This document shows, piece by piece, positions 1 through 11,889 of a stretch of 64,000 nt of DNA. The DNA lies in NCBI GenBank assembly GCA_032622095.1, contig CP136064.1, positions 128,823,605-128,887,604 of the forward strand, read 5' to 3'. This DNA is from Siphonodentalium dalli (lineage: Eukaryota; Mollusca; Scaphopoda; Gadilida; Siphonodentaliidae). The first letter of the stretch is position 1. Each line of letters begins with the position of its first letter. The notes beneath the pieces are model-generated. The model made no database searches and had not been told where the DNA came from. It worked only from the letters and a program-made list of their open reading frames with translations. The position numbers and the translations under genes are program-made.

Positions 1-1877
1 TCGCTCGCCAATCGCCTGAACAGATTGTCCATGACAATCAATTATAACGAACAATGCTCAATAATATAGTATATAGATCCGAACAATTGGCAATACACAG
101 ATTATTATATGCGGTGACTGGAATCTTGTGCAGGAACAAATTAAAATCTAGATACAAAACATTATATTAACGTTAATAACCCGAAAGCAAAATCCGCAGT
201 TAAATCCATAGCTGACAGTCTGGAACTGACTGACCCATGGAGACTAAATAACCCCACAACGAAAAGATTTACATGGCGACGTTCCCGACCACTAAAAATG
301 GCCCGGCTCGACTTTTTATTGATATCATCTGATCTGTTGAATCTGACATCCGATACTCCGGACATACTCACGGGATATAGAAGCGACCACTCAATTATCT
401 CACTCGATATTCGCGTCAGTAATATAAAGCATGGCCACGGTTTTTGGAAGTTCAACAATTCTCTTTTATTCAGACTGGATTACCAAAATATCGTTAGAGA
501 AACAATACAGGGAAATGTTAGTAGATATAAAATCTCGCATCGATTTTCAGATAAATCTCCACACATGTTCGCAATATCCGACGCATTATTTTTAGACGCT
601 CTGCTGTTGGATTTACGTGGGAAAACAATTCAATATTCTTCGCGTTTGAAGAAGCAGAACGAAAAGAAAAATCACGCTCTAATAGATAGAAAATCGGAGA
701 TCGAACGTATACTGGACAACTCGAAAGACACAAATAATAGCGAATTATTGAATGAAATTTCTAATATAGACATACAACTAACCGCTAGTAGAAAGGATAA
801 AATTGCCGGACAAATGATTCGCACCAAAGCCAAGTTCATTGAAGATGGAGAGAAACCGACGAAATATTTCCTAAACATGGAGAAGCGACAGTATATTTCA
901 AAATCCTAGGTGAAGTAGTGGATCAATCGAACCACATAGTTACTGACCCCTAGAACATTATGGAAACTACCAAAACTCTTTATGAGGATCTTTACTCAAC
1001 AAAAACAAACAATGGTGTTAAGTACGAAATCCCACAATATCTCTAACATCGAATGACGCCGCGTCCATAGAAACCGAAATAACATTCACGGAACTTACCA
1101 AAACACTTAAAACATTTAAAAACGGAAAATCACCCGGCCCAGACGGTTATAGTGTAGAATTTTTCAAATTCTTTTGGAAAGATATCGGAATGTATGTACT
1201 GAACTCGTTAAATGATGCTTTTAAAAAACAGGAAATGTCAATTACTCAAAAGCAAGGTATCATCACCCTCATTCCAAAGAAAGACAAAGCTAGACAACAT
1301 CTTAAAAACTGGCGCCCCATATCCCTCTTAAATATTACATATAAACTGGCTTCAGCTTGCATTGCAAACAGATTAAAAATTGTTCTTCCCAAAATTATTA
1401 ATGAAGATCAAACGGGGTTCCCATCGGGAAGATATATAGGGGATAACACAAGACTAATATATGACACAATTCACGAAACAGAGCGACATAACATACCCGG
1501 GATGCTTCTATTAATTGACTTCGAAAAAGCATTTTACACAGTTGAAAGGTCATTCATTAACAAATGTTATCGCAATTAAATCTAGGTGACTTAATAAAGA
1601 GATGGGTGAAAACATTCTACACAAATATACAATCTGCAGTTCAAGTAAATGGTAGCATATCTTCATATTTTAATCCATCCAGAGGCTGTAGACAAGGGGT
1701 ATCACTCTCACCCTACATATTTTTGCTTTGCGCTGAGGTACTGGCCACTATCATAAGACAGAACACACATATTCATGGTGTAACACTCGGTAGGGCAGAG
1801 TACAAGATTAACCAATATGCTGACGACACCACACTAATTCTTGATGGGAGCGATACTAGCTTCCGGGAAGTTCTTAA
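1..1877 (+). mobile_element. Tx1/L1-type LINE, segment 1 (endonuclease end and reverse transcriptase, broken)
   Basis: This is a decayed non-LTR retrotransposon ORF2 that enters the window already inside the APE-type endonuclease. A GDWNL motif lies near 112-126 and YRSDHSIISLDI near 378-413; SDH is the endonuclease catalytic signature. Then come GFWKFNNSLL (~445-474) and the linker FIEDGEKPTKYFLNME (~835-885). The frame stops at 907-909. Reverse-transcriptase blocks follow in shifted frames: PGPDGYSVEFF (~1138), NWRPISLLN (~1306), DQTGFPSGRYIG (~1408), LIDFEKAF (~1513), RQGVSLSPY (~1690) and the catalytic YADD (~1816). The expected aspartate after KAF reads Y, and a frameshift near 1560 separates the finger and palm blocks, so the copy is dead. 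It continues at 8633 and again near 13560. The clade call rests on the style of motifs such as GRYIGDNTRLI. What is certain is that this is a LINE with an APE endonuclease. Confidence 0.9.
1874..1877. repeat. TTAA target site duplication, left
   Basis: TTAA abuts the left terminal inverted repeat of the 1878-8632 element and matches TTAA at 8633-8636. In the uninterrupted LINE it would be part of a Leu-Asn codon pair. Confidence 0.7.
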
Positions 1878-3408
1878 AAGGGAACTGTTAATAAAACTTT
1901 TGGTTCAGTAAAATAAACTATACCAGTGTCATAACGTAGAATTAAGGTTACTAAAAACGAATCATATTCGAAAACAACAACTTATAGCGTAAAAATCGAG
2001 ATTTTAATGCCTTTTTGACGTCGAAAATAATAAGGAAAAACTAAAAAGCCACTCGCCAGTTTTATGTGCACAAAGAAGCGTGACGTCAAAGTGGGAACGC
2101 AACTTTTTTTTCGGATGAGGGAATAAGACGTAAACATGTCCACGTGTTTTCTCATTTGTTTTGTTAATGGCGACTTACGATACAAATCTACTATTTTCAA
2201 CAATTTGGACATTTAGAAAGTATTGATGACTGAAGTGTGTAATCATATAATATCACGGAGTTGTGCTTGGACTATACGTTGGACGCTGTTTTGAGAATTT
2301 TCGATGAATATTGTGAATTGGATTTTCGATTCTGGACAGTGGAGGTTGACGTTTCGCAATTGAAACAAATTGACACTTTTATCGACAGATTTATGTTTTA
2401 GAGGAATGTTTATCAACCAAGAATAAAAATTATTGGACTGTAATGTGCATAGAACAGTTGTCTGCAGTTTTCAACACATTCTTGGTGGAAAAAGATTCTA
2501 AAACTACGATGGCAATTTGGGAAGTAAATCACCTATTTTCGATGTTTTTCCGATGGTAATCCGACGTGGGCCGTATTAAAAAATGCCAACAAGGAGCTGA
2601 TGCTGAACTCGTCCAATTTGATGATTATTTATTATAATTAATAAATATTTTTTTAACCATTTCGCTTGTATATATTCTCCAAAATCAGTTGGGCAAGTGT
2701 GCTAGTAGGTGAACAACCGATATACATTGTACATACAATAATAGCCTGATCGAGTTAAAATAGATTCATTGATCAGTCTTCCTGGCACATTGCTCACTGT
2801 TGTATTGTAAGAGTTTTCAACTAAATTTCTTGAACATTGTTTAAGAATTTGTAGATGTTTATATTGAATATTCTCAGTAAATAATTATTCTGTTTGTTTC
2901 AAAATAAATCAGAATAATTGTTATTGTTTGCAAGTACTAGTATTGGTTGAAAGATAATTATAGAAGAGTTTAGATTGACTCCCCTCTTACCAGATGCATG
3001 CTGACTGTGGAAGACCGATCGGTCTACATGTATTTAAGCACTTCCGGGCTATTATAGATCACTCGGTGATTCACCCAGGTTCGTTGGATGGCTCAAACGA
3101 TGTTTCCTAAGAACTTTATATATACCCTTAATTTGAACCACACAGTTGATTGTTTCGTACCATATTTTTTGTCATTTCACACCATATACATTTGTATGTT
3201 TCGTTGGTTCCCACAAATGGTAATTGGTCATGCATATGCAGCGTACCATGTGAAAAATTATTTTAATTTTGTTAACTTAATGAAAGCGAACATGTTTACG
3301 ATTTAAAGTTACGTGATGGTGACAACCCGACAATTACATGTAAAGATATTTCTTTCTTTTTTTGCGAAAAAAAAAATTAACAAAATGAAATTGTGGCAAC
3401 AAAGTTAA

Positions 3409-3674
3409 AGATACATAATCCGAATTAACGCTTGCATATTACTATTTCCTTGGCTTCGGGGGTAAACATATTTGATTCGAGTCGAGGAACCCACCCGTGT
3501 TGAACAAAATGTTGATAAATAACAGGTTTTGGGCAATTGTTTACTATTGTTGACTGGTTAGCATATTTTTGTTTGGGCCATTAATCGATTCTGATAACCG
3601 AAGCGGCATTTCAAAAAAAATGTTTGTTGTTGGAATCTGATAACATGGGAACCATCGAATCGGTTTGAGTACCT
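3409..3674 (-). mobile_element. TTAA-flanked MITE (AGGTACTCAATCCG family), internally deleted copy
   Basis: TTAA lies at 3405-3408 and 3675-3678. The left terminus AGATACATAATCCG matches the reverse complement of the right end of the copy at 38998. The right terminus is an inverted, degenerate AGGTACTCAAACCG. Recognisable blocks are the CTTGGCTTCGGGGGTAAAC stretch, TTGATTCGAGTCGAGGAAC, and an AATCGATTCTGATAACCG stretch near the right end. At 266 bp it lacks about 170 bp of the middle seen in the 420-444 bp copies. Orientation is opposite to the 11890 copy, taken as reference. Confidence 0.75.
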
Positions 3675-4590
3675 TTAATGTTATTTAAAAAAAAATCATA
3701 CGGTATACTCAATGGTACCAATTGTCGAAATGATACATGTACTGGTATGAAATGTCCAGAACCCTGGTGCGAAACATCTCTATGTCAAACTTCTATGGCA
3801 CGAAATGTCCAGCAACCTATTGGCTGTTCAGTCCATTGCACATTATAATTTATTTCCAAATAAAGGTAATACTAAATATTAAAGCAGCGTTTAGTGTTAA
3901 GTTCAATCTTGAACTAATTGTACATGTGATATAGTCACAGGGGCTTGTTGTAAAGAAAACAAGTAAAATTGAGGGTGCCACTTTATCAAACATCACAAAT
4001 GCATCAATATTCTATTGTTATACATGTAATGCTTTACAAACGCATGTTTTTGTATATATATTTTTACTTGTTTTCTTAACAAGCCCCTGTGGCCTCAGTT
4101 TAAGTATAGGAAGCCATGACTTATCTGCGGAAGAGCTCTGAATCTCTTGTTCACTCATTGTGTGACCACTGAAATCAGAGACGTGGCTAGATAGTCTCCC
4201 CATTGGGGAGGGGGGTCCACCTTGATACCTGTATGTTACGACAGCACCCCTTGGAAGGAAGTTTCCTACTGATGGCTATATCGGTCCAAAATTTGTTCGA
4301 ATTTTTGCCCGGTACGGCTTGTTATCAAACTACATTTGTACATGTACTTACCGTAGGTGAATATCACTTCAATTTGCCTTAAATTGAGTAATATAGTTTT
4401 AGGACATCACCAATCAGAGTAATATGATTTCATGACATCACGGATCCGAGTAATATGGCTTTACAACATGGCATAATTCTATTTCACTGTTAAATAATGC
4501 ATAGACAATGATTTTTTGTGATGTCACTCATTTGAAAGAGTTGTTCATAGTACACTGTTACTAAGAGGCAAACTAATTAATGTTATGGAT

Positions 4591-5201
4591 AGGGTATTAC
4601 TTGGTTGGTTTGATATTATAGGCCTGATTTCAGCCCTCAGTAACCTCATTTCAGCCTTCGATGTCAGGCTGATAGTGATATGAGGTTACCTTAGGCTGAT
4701 ATCAGGCCTAATATCAAACCAACCAAGAAATGTCCTCATTATATAACTAGCAGGGTGACCAGTCGTTGCCCAGGTTAATGCTCCCACTTTTTTACTCTGA
4801 CCCCAATACCATCACTGTAGACATTTATAATCTGCACCATTATGATGATTATCTTTCTCATAAGAAATAACAAATTAATAGATACGTGTAGGGTATTACA
4901 TGTACTTGGTTGGTTTGAATATATAGGCCTGATTTCAGACCCCTCGGTAACCTCATATCAGCCTTCGATGTCAGGCTGATAGAGATATGAGGTTACATCA
5001 GGCCGATATTTGGTCTAATATCAAACCAACCAAGTAATATCCTCTAAATATTATGTAACTAGCAGGGTCGTTACCCATGTTAATGCAGTGTGGTATTGTT
5101 TTGACCCTCCCACTTTTTGTCCCTTACCCCAATACCGTCAAGTGCTGTATACATTTCTAATCTGCACAATTATGTTGATTATCTTTCTCGTTAGAAATTG
5201 C
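4591..5201. repeat. Tandemly duplicated unit, each with a ~145 bp palindrome
   Basis: Two ~300 bp units follow each other (4591-4869 and 4890-5201). Each begins with a palindrome: AGGGTATTACTTGGTTGG and TAGGCCTGATTTCAG on the left are mirrored by CTGATATCAGGCC and CCAACCAAG on the right (4591-4735 and 4890-5043). Each palindrome is followed by the same single-copy-like tail: ACTAGCAGGGT, CCCCAATACC, then TTATCTTTCTC and AGAAAT. The duplication therefore includes the foldback and its flank. No coding potential is seen. Confidence 0.75.
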
Positions 5202-5496
5202 CCCTGTTAGACCCCTTTGGAACCATCTAGAAGGTCCCTCGTGAATCGTGAATTAATATAGAATAGACATTCACAAATATAGGTATAGATAAAGATTTTT
5301 TAAGAAGTTCCCGGACCCCTGTGGTTGTAAATAGAATGCACTCAGAGATTCTGACTTCAAACTTGTGCCACCTTCTAATTTACATGTACCGGTATACCAC
5401 CGGTATTATTGCTTGATAAGTTGATAGACATGAGTTGATTTGATTTGGGTTGAAAGATTAGAAAATCAGTGCCCCCCTCTCAAAATTATCATTTAA

Positions 5497-5976
5497 AGGT
5501 ACTCACTCCGAACAGAGGGTCCCCATCTCAACAGATTCCAACAACAACAATCCGATCAGAGGGTCCTATATTAGTATTTCTTTGGCTTTGGGGTAAAAAA
5601 TATTTGATTCGAGTCGAGGAACACATCAAACAAAGCTCAGAGTTATTATATATTGATTTTTGAAATTTGTTATGTTCTCGAGATGAGTACTAATAATTGC
5701 CGTCCAATTTCGTATCCTGCTCGAGATGTGCACACCAAAACACTGTTCAAACAGACAAGGATGGATAACTCTAAAATCAAGTGGTAATAATAACGCAATT
5801 TTGACTGAGTTCTGGGCCAGAAAGTATTCCCGATAATGAAAAATAATAGATTTCTAAAATCGATATCTAACAAATCTGAGCTTTGATGGGTGACTTCCTC
5901 GACTCGAATCAAATATTTTTGACCCCCGAAGCCATTGAAATAGTAATTGAGAGGAGTTTTATCGGATTGAGTACCT
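5497..5976. mobile_element. TTAA-flanked MITE copy with foldback rearrangement
   Basis: TTAA flanks lie at 5493-5496 and 5977-5980, with termini AGGTACTCACTCCG and CGGATTGAGTACCT. Unlike the other copies, the block with TTGATTCGAGTCGAGGAA occurs twice in inverted orientation (about 5575-5665 and 5855-5935), so the copy can fold into a stem of roughly 100 bp. The left terminus still carries the CCAACAACAACAA stretch typical of the opposite end. The simplest reading is recombination between two oppositely oriented copies. Confidence 0.75.
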
Positions 5977-6289
5977 TTAAGGAATAATCTTGGTTTTTAA
6001 TGTAATTACAGTTTAAAGATGGTCTATCTCTCCCTAAACCAAGTTTTATATGCAGCAGTTTCCTGAAATATGTATGAAGTATTAAAAATAAATAATTTGA
6101 ATTGAAAACCCCTGTCCGGAAATGCTTCTATCTGACAATATTGATTTTATTTTATATTTTCTGTTATATTAGATACATACACATGTACAACTAATTTGGG
6201 ACATTTTACAGCTCGCGAACATGTTTGGAGTGTAGCAAGTGGGAGAACTCTATCTCAGATCGCCTGAAAGTTTTATGACATGACGGTTT

Positions 6290-6506
6290 GTTGTAAAAAT
6301 AGTAACGAAAAGTATGTCCCAATTGATAATCACATTATATAAGAAATTGAATGCCCTCATAGTGGTGAACATCTACATGTATACCAAATTTCATTGAGAT
6401 CCAAGCAGTTATTAGCACTACTGTTCAAGTTATGCCCTGAACAGACATCAGACGGATGGACAGACAGGTGCAAAACAGTATACCCCCCTTTTTTAAAGGG
6501 GGTATG
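6290..6506. repeat. Dispersed repeat ending in a perfect-looking palindrome
   Basis: The stretch includes the phrase TACCAAATTTCATTGAGATC and runs of GACGGATGGACAGACAG. It ends with ATACCCCCC, T/A centre, GGGGGTAT at 6480-6505. The closing palindrome resembles the terminal palindromes of the elements at 22295 and 47153, which also carry 'gaaattt' and 'ttggtac' style filler. The left limit is not defined. Confidence 0.45.
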
Positions 6507-6649
6507 AATATCGATAATTGATATAAGCATTTCCTGACATGTGTCTTCGACTCGATTTTATTATTTTATACCCTGGCAATGATAGAAAACATATTTAGGA
6601 AGCTATAGATATATTTAAACCCATCTCACCTATTTGACGACGTGTTTTT

Positions 6650-6800
6650 GGGCCACAAACAATAGAAATAATAAACTTCAAAAATTGATATCTGATCACT
6701 CGGAGTGTTGATGAGTAGGTTCCTCGACTCGAATCAATATTTTTTACCCCCGAAGCCAAAGAAATAGTCATTTAGGAGCATCTGATCGGATTGAGTACCG
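6650..6800 (+). mobile_element. MITE (AGGTACTCAATCCG family), right half only
   Basis: The right part of the element is present: AAAATTGATATCTGATCACT, TTCCTCGACTCGAATCAA, GAAGCCAAAGAAATAG and terminus CGGATTGAGTACC, followed by TTAA at 6801-6804. The left half is not recognisable, and the start given is approximate. Confidence 0.65.
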
Positions 6801-7238
6801 TTAAACAATTATTTTTGTGTCTAGACTTGATTATAAAGCAAGTTTTCGCAATTGACATGCTTAAAATTGATATACCGGTATGCATGGGGAAATGTAACCA
6901 TCGTTGTCTACATGCCCCGTGTGCGCAACATCTCAAATGAAAAATCCAGTCTCTTGTACTAGTATTTGTAATTAAACTATTTGTATAGCATTTGTTATTT
7001 AAATTTAGAACAGAGCCATAATTTTGTTTAAATGTGTAGATCTACATGTATGGTAATAAGGCTTAAGCATCGTGCAGGGTAGATTTTTCTCATAAAATTA
7101 ATAAATATATACATGTAGGTACAATTATTTGGCACACAAGAGTAGGCACTTTGCTGGAGTCTGATAAGGGTCAGTGTCTGGTTGTTCCCCTTGCAGAGGA
7201 GATATAAATGGGTACACGACATTTTGGATCGTCTTAAG

Positions 7239-7330
7239 TCGTTTCGTACCATATTTTTTGTAGTTTCGCACCATATTATTTGTAGTTTCGTACCTTTATA
7301 TTGTTTGGTCGTTTCGCACCATGTTGGAAA
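7239..7330. repeat. Short degenerate tandem repeat (GTTTCGTACCATATT units)
   Basis: About four 22-24 bp units with core GTTTCGYACCATATT run in tandem. A 20 bp core identical to the first unit is also present at 3152, and related inverted fragments (GGTATGAAA, GCGAAACATC) occur near 3740-3800 and 7440. All are inside the 6.75 kb element, so this is probably an internal repeat of that element. Confidence 0.55.
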
Positions 7331-8211
7331 TCAATGAGTCTTTTCATACCAATGATACCATATCACTATACATGTACATGTATGCCACACCATAGGGAAA
7401 CAAATAAATGATTTTCTGCAAAGTACGAAATAAAAAAAGTAACCAAAAATATGGTATGAAACGACCATGGTATCGGATAGTGAAATAATGAAGAAGTCAC
7501 TATAGTTGTATATCATTTATATGGTCACAATATATATAATGCAACATGAAAGTTGATATGACATCTGTTCTGTTCGACTTCAGGTGTACTCAATTTCTAC
7601 TCCGGCAATGTTCAGAATCCTAACCATTGATAATCCAACGACACTGGTATGAAGCGTCTAGAACTTAGAATCCATATTTAATATAATTATAAATCCTTCA
7701 GACATTCAGTGTTATCGATCTCCAGAATCAACAACTGACTGTTCAAGGCGGTTCCACTCAATGGGTGTTTTTAAGAAGTCATCGTAATGAGTAATGTACA
7801 GTGCTAGTACGCAGTAGATCGAACGATTATCTGATTGTGCTGTTAGCACTTGTTACACACCTCCTAAGTTCTCCACCAGATTTTGACAGACACTCCCTGC
7901 CACACTGGGGACAGTAACAGTACTAACACTCACAATGACAGTGAATAGGCCTACGGGATACTAAAGATATAGTTAATTTTGGACTAGCCTACTGCAGTAC
8001 TGCCACTGGTACTAGTGATGCAGTCCTCAAATTTGGTTGCTTTATTTTCCTTGTCTTCTTCGAATTTTTTTTTTAGAGTTAGATGTAGATTATTCATTTG
8101 TAGAATAACAATCAATTATCATGACAATCGTCGTCAACAATGAATGACATTGATAATTTGATCGATTCAATGATTGTTGACACTGTGACTGTGACTTGGT
8201 GAATTTAAATT

Positions 8212-8400
8212 TTAAGTCTCGCTGTCCTTGCTACTATCTTCGTCGGCTGGTTCGTGTAAAATGGGCCAATATTCAAACGCAAGCCATCAAAGGCATCTTC
8301 AGTATCTGCCATAGATGCAGTATCCTCCGCAACACGTAACTCGTCGTCGTTTCCGTGATCAGAGTCACTTTCAGACGCGGAAATACTGTGCAGAATCCAT
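8212..8400 (-). pseudogene. Degenerate acidic coding stretch near the right end of the TTAA element
   Basis: Reading leftwards from an ATG at 8398-8400, one or more frame changes give a Ser/Asp/Glu-rich N-terminus (ASESDSDHGNDDELRVAED). It is followed by LRLNIGPF and, after a further one-base slip, EPADEDSSKDSET then TAA at 8212-8214. The order 'acidic Ser-rich start, aromatic-x-EP, acidic run' recalls the N-terminus of the invertebrate P2X7-intracellular-domain-like protein family, often found in many copies. This resemblance is from memory of the motif style and is weak. The downstream domain is not visible, so the fragment is broken. It may be a relic of a gene carried by the transposon. 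Confidence 0.3.
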
Positions 8401-8632
8401 TTTTCGTAAACAGTTCGTCTGCAGGGGTAAGTCCCACGTTGACGTCACGGGTTTTACGGTCACGTGACTCGAGCAAAATCAGCTAAGAAATAATAATCGA
8501 TTTTTAAAAGTCGCTAAAAACACGTTTATCGATAAAATTATATCTAATTTTTTATTGGATGTTATATTTGAACCTTATTCACACCAAACTAGCGATATAA
8601 CATTGAAATGATAAACATTTAACAGTTCCCAT

Positions 8633-9385
8633 TTAATGTATTGGACTTGTTTGCCAGAATGTCTGGTTTGAAAGTTAATATTGATAAATGTGAAATTGTT
8701 TGGTTGGGGACAAAAAAGAACTGTGGATTGGCACCAATCCCAAATTGTCACATTAAGGTATCAAATTCTTTCACGTTGTTAGGTATAAAATTTTGCACTA
8801 ATCCAACAGAGACTCTGCAACTCAACTACACGGGGAAGATTGATGAATTAAAGAAATCGATAAATAAATGGAAATTTAGACTCTTAACACCACTTGATAA
8901 AATTACTTTGATAAAATCTATTCTAATACCAAAATTTGTTCACTTATTTTATGGCTTTTCCAAATCCAGATGAAAAGTTCATAGACGAAATGAATACCAT
9001 TTTGTTCAGATTTATTTGGAATGGAAAACGTGATGGAATAAAAAGAATGCAACTGTGCGCAGAATATGAAAACGGTTGTTTAAAAATGGTGCACCTAAAA
9101 TAGTTCATTGACTCATTAAAAATAACATGGATTCGAAGGTGCATAACGAAAACAACTCCATGGAGAAATTTGGCACCAAAACAAATAATAAATGACCCTC
9201 TATTTGCGACATATGGTTCAAAATATATAAAAAGATGCGAGTCGACTATTGGGAATCCTTTCTGGCGCGACGTCTTTGTAGCCTGGCGTAATTTTCTGGA
9301 CATAAAAAGTAAAGAGCCTCGATACGGCATGACGCAGACAATCTGGAACAATGATGAATTGTTGATCGACGACTCAATTATCACA
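8633..9385 (+). mobile_element. LINE segment 2 (reverse-transcriptase thumb and connector)
   Basis: This is the direct continuation of the LINE after the TTAA insertion. LFARMSGLKVNIDKCEIVWLG (8647-8710) is the block that follows YADD in Tx1/L1-type ORF2. It runs on through FTLLGIKF, a thumb-like lysine-rich helix and LLTPLDKITLIKSILIPKF (~8881-8937). The frame then shifts once near 8960. After in-frame stops it resumes with NDPLFATYGSKYIKR (~9190) and QTIWNNDELLIDDSII (~9335-9382). The IWNN motif normally lies close to a W-x-K-G-I motif. That partner is found only at about 13575, so a second insertion lies between. The right limit is uncertain by some tens of bases. Confidence 0.85.
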
Positions 9386-11456
9386 ACCCAAAAGGGTTGT
9401 TTTACAGTATTGCGTAAGCGACGCAAGTATAGTTGTGACGTCAGTAATTTCTATACCCTATCAACCTGAAAAAATTGTTTTCACATCCGGGCGATTCAGA
9501 CCTATGGGGCCTATGGTGGCCGCCATGTTGGAATAGAATTGTCAAATTAATAAAACGAATTTATTTTTCTTCTTCGATCAGCCTCCCTGTAGCAACACTA
9601 TTAAATTTGAAAAACAAAATCAACCTTATTCAAAATTAAATGCTTAATGTGGATTTAGCTGACGCGGGCGCATAGCATTCGGCAAACATCGCCAGATTCC
9701 GTACCGTTACAGTTAGAATATTACGTCCCCTGGCAGGCCATAGCAACGTTGGAAATGATGACGTAATTTCGTTACAAAATGGTGGCGCTCTCTTGTTTGC
9801 GAAATTTGAAATGGAATTGCTTGTTATTGTTATCGCTCGTATTTTAAATGTACAACGGTATCACAGCACGCAAGCGTTGAGAACAAACGAGAAAGCACAA
9901 GCGAAGATAGCACTACGAGCCAATTACTGGAATGACTTTAGGGTCAAAGCAGTCAAAAGAAGAATAACAACAACATGTCAACAACAACAACTTGTTAACT
10001 TTAAGTTGTTTTGAAGTTGACGTGAACTGTGTTCAAAGTGAAAATCAGTCAGTCGGAGAGAAACTCAATGACGAATCTGTGACTGAAAAAAATATGAAAA
10101 TGAAGGTCACTGGAATGGAATGTGGACTGTTCTGTGCAGACTGCTCACCACGGCGATTTGACTTGTTCTGTTATTGTTCAATTGTAAGTCTGTTTTCACC
10201 TGGACTGGTTTAGTGGTTAGACTTTTAGAGTTTCAACTGCAACTTGCAGTGCAAGCGGCAAATCGTTCAATCTACTAACTACTTCTCTAAATAGTAAATT
10301 TAATTGTTAATATTTAACACTGTCATGTCAAACCTCAACTTGGGTCAAGGAAATCAGAAAATGGACATTTTAGAGCTGACTGATTTACTATACACAGTAT
10401 AGTTCAGTCATGAACCGTTGAACTTGAACGTAGCGCGTAGCTGGAACTTGTGGACGCAGTAATCGGTGAAAGCGTCCATGTGGCTTACTAATCTAATAAT
10501 ATTAGGATTGTATTAGTCAATTTAGTGATTACAGATTACTAAATTTAGTTATCAACGACTTCACTGTCTTCAGCCTCACCCACTCACTGTGAATGTGACT
10601 CAGGTCAAAATACAATTCTAGCCATCTACAGTCGACAGACTCGACACACAGATGTAACAAACATGTGAAGCCCAGTGAATTGGTGACTAACAAAGTGAGT
10701 CATTTATCTTCTTGTTGAGTGAAGGAAAAGAAGAACATCTCCCAATCCCACTTGGTCTCGGCACACTGCATAGTTCATGCAGTGACTGGTGAGAGGATAT
10801 GCTTCCGGGCCAACTTTCCATCTGTGTGTATGAATTCTGTTTCCTGTGATGGACACATCAAGTTAAATTTAATAATTATATTGCACGGTGATTAGTTTTA
10901 GCATTCTCACATATTAAATAATTCATGATTTTAACACTGTGTTCTCGATTTAAACCTTAAGCATAAAGCGGGAGCTTGATCAGCATGGCTAGCATATATA
11001 TATTAACTAGTGGCTATTTGTGGAAAAATTATTAAATATAGCCCTGCGTACTTGCTATTGTCGACTTGACACATTGCGATTGGAATAATATGTATGCTAA
11101 ACATAATAATTCCAGGCCAACTTAGTTGAACTGTCACGACCTTCTAGTTATACATGTACATGACTAATGTAGTAATGAGGCAATCATATAAATGTTTAAT
11201 CTAGTAACATTTTCTCAGAACATGCCATGAACATCTATGTATCTATGCCTGTCAAGAATAATGCCATTCCTCCCGGGCAATTATAAAAATGTTCATATAC
11301 TATCAGATGCCTATTAACCAATAGTGTCAGCATGTGTCGCATGATTAGTAATTTTAGATAAAATTCTCAACGATCATTAAGTTTTTTGGCAAAGAGACAT
11401 ATATAGAATTAAATTTTCATCAATATTGTTAATTTCAGTCTAGGTCTCCGCTATCA

Positions 11457-11720
11457 CTATTGTTGACCATCACAATGATTAGACATCTGAGTCTCCTGAG
11501 AGTACGATAAAAGCTCACAAAAGTCACGAACAAGCATGCAATCTCGAGCTGGGACCACCCTTAATACTTGTTTCTTATCATCTACTTCACAGAAGGGGTC
11601 ACCCCTAAGTAGTAACCATATAGGAAATGCACCAAACATATCACTATTGCACAATGACATCAGTTTGTTTGATCTAAAATATTTATCCACTCCAGCCCCA
11701 AAACAATAGTCATTTGGCAA
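11457..11720 (-). CDS. Unrecognised open frame of 87 codons inside the second insertion
   Basis: An open frame starts at the ATG at 11718-11720 and ends at 11457. The product is fairly balanced in composition, with residues such as FGAFPIWLLLRGDPFCEVDD, and five cysteines. No domain, signal peptide or membrane segment was recognised. The reading frame upstream on the same strand is closed. It could be a remnant of a transposon gene, a degraded host exon or chance. Its sole support is length and a protein-like composition within mobile DNA. Confidence 0.2.
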   Translation of the reverse strand: MPNDYCFGAGVDKYFRSNKLMSLCNSDMFGAFPIWLLLRGDPFCEVDDKKQVLRVVPARDCMLVRDFCELLSYSQETQMSNHCDGQQ

Positions 11721-11889
11721 ATTATCTCATTCATTTTTGAAGTGCCTATCATCTACTGAAGTTGGATCCTACCGCAGGCCATAAATTATGTCTCATTGAG
11801 TCATTGTGCCCCATCCACGTAACCCGTTTTCATAAAAATGTATTCAGTATTATATGTAAATTTATCCAATAAAGATATTTTTCCCTTAA

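Larger units (their letters stand above)
1878..8632. mobile_element. 6.75 kb TTAA-flanked DNA transposon relative inserted in the LINE
   Basis: The left end reads AAGGGAACTGTTAA and the right end, in reverse complement, ATGGGAACTGTTAA. These are 14 bp terminal inverted repeats with one mismatch. TTAA lies directly outside both ends (1874-1877 and 8633-8636). Dropping the insert and one TTAA brings the LINE reading frame back together between its REVL and VLDLF residues. That is strong evidence for a 4 bp TTAA target duplication, as made by piggyBac and Kolobok families. The purine-first terminus is more like Kolobok than piggyBac (inference). Weaker matches continue inward, for example GTGACGTCAA near 2089 and, inverted, near 8440. 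No intact transposase is visible. Inside are three later MITE copies (3409, 5497, ~6650), a duplicated palindrome (4591-5201), and a degenerate acidic coding stretch near the right end. Confidence 0.75.

Noticed and set aside
9793-10213. Two overlapping open frames with Cys-rich residues
   Set aside because: No family was recognised, and there is no splice or promoter context. They are kept only as part of the second LINE insertion.
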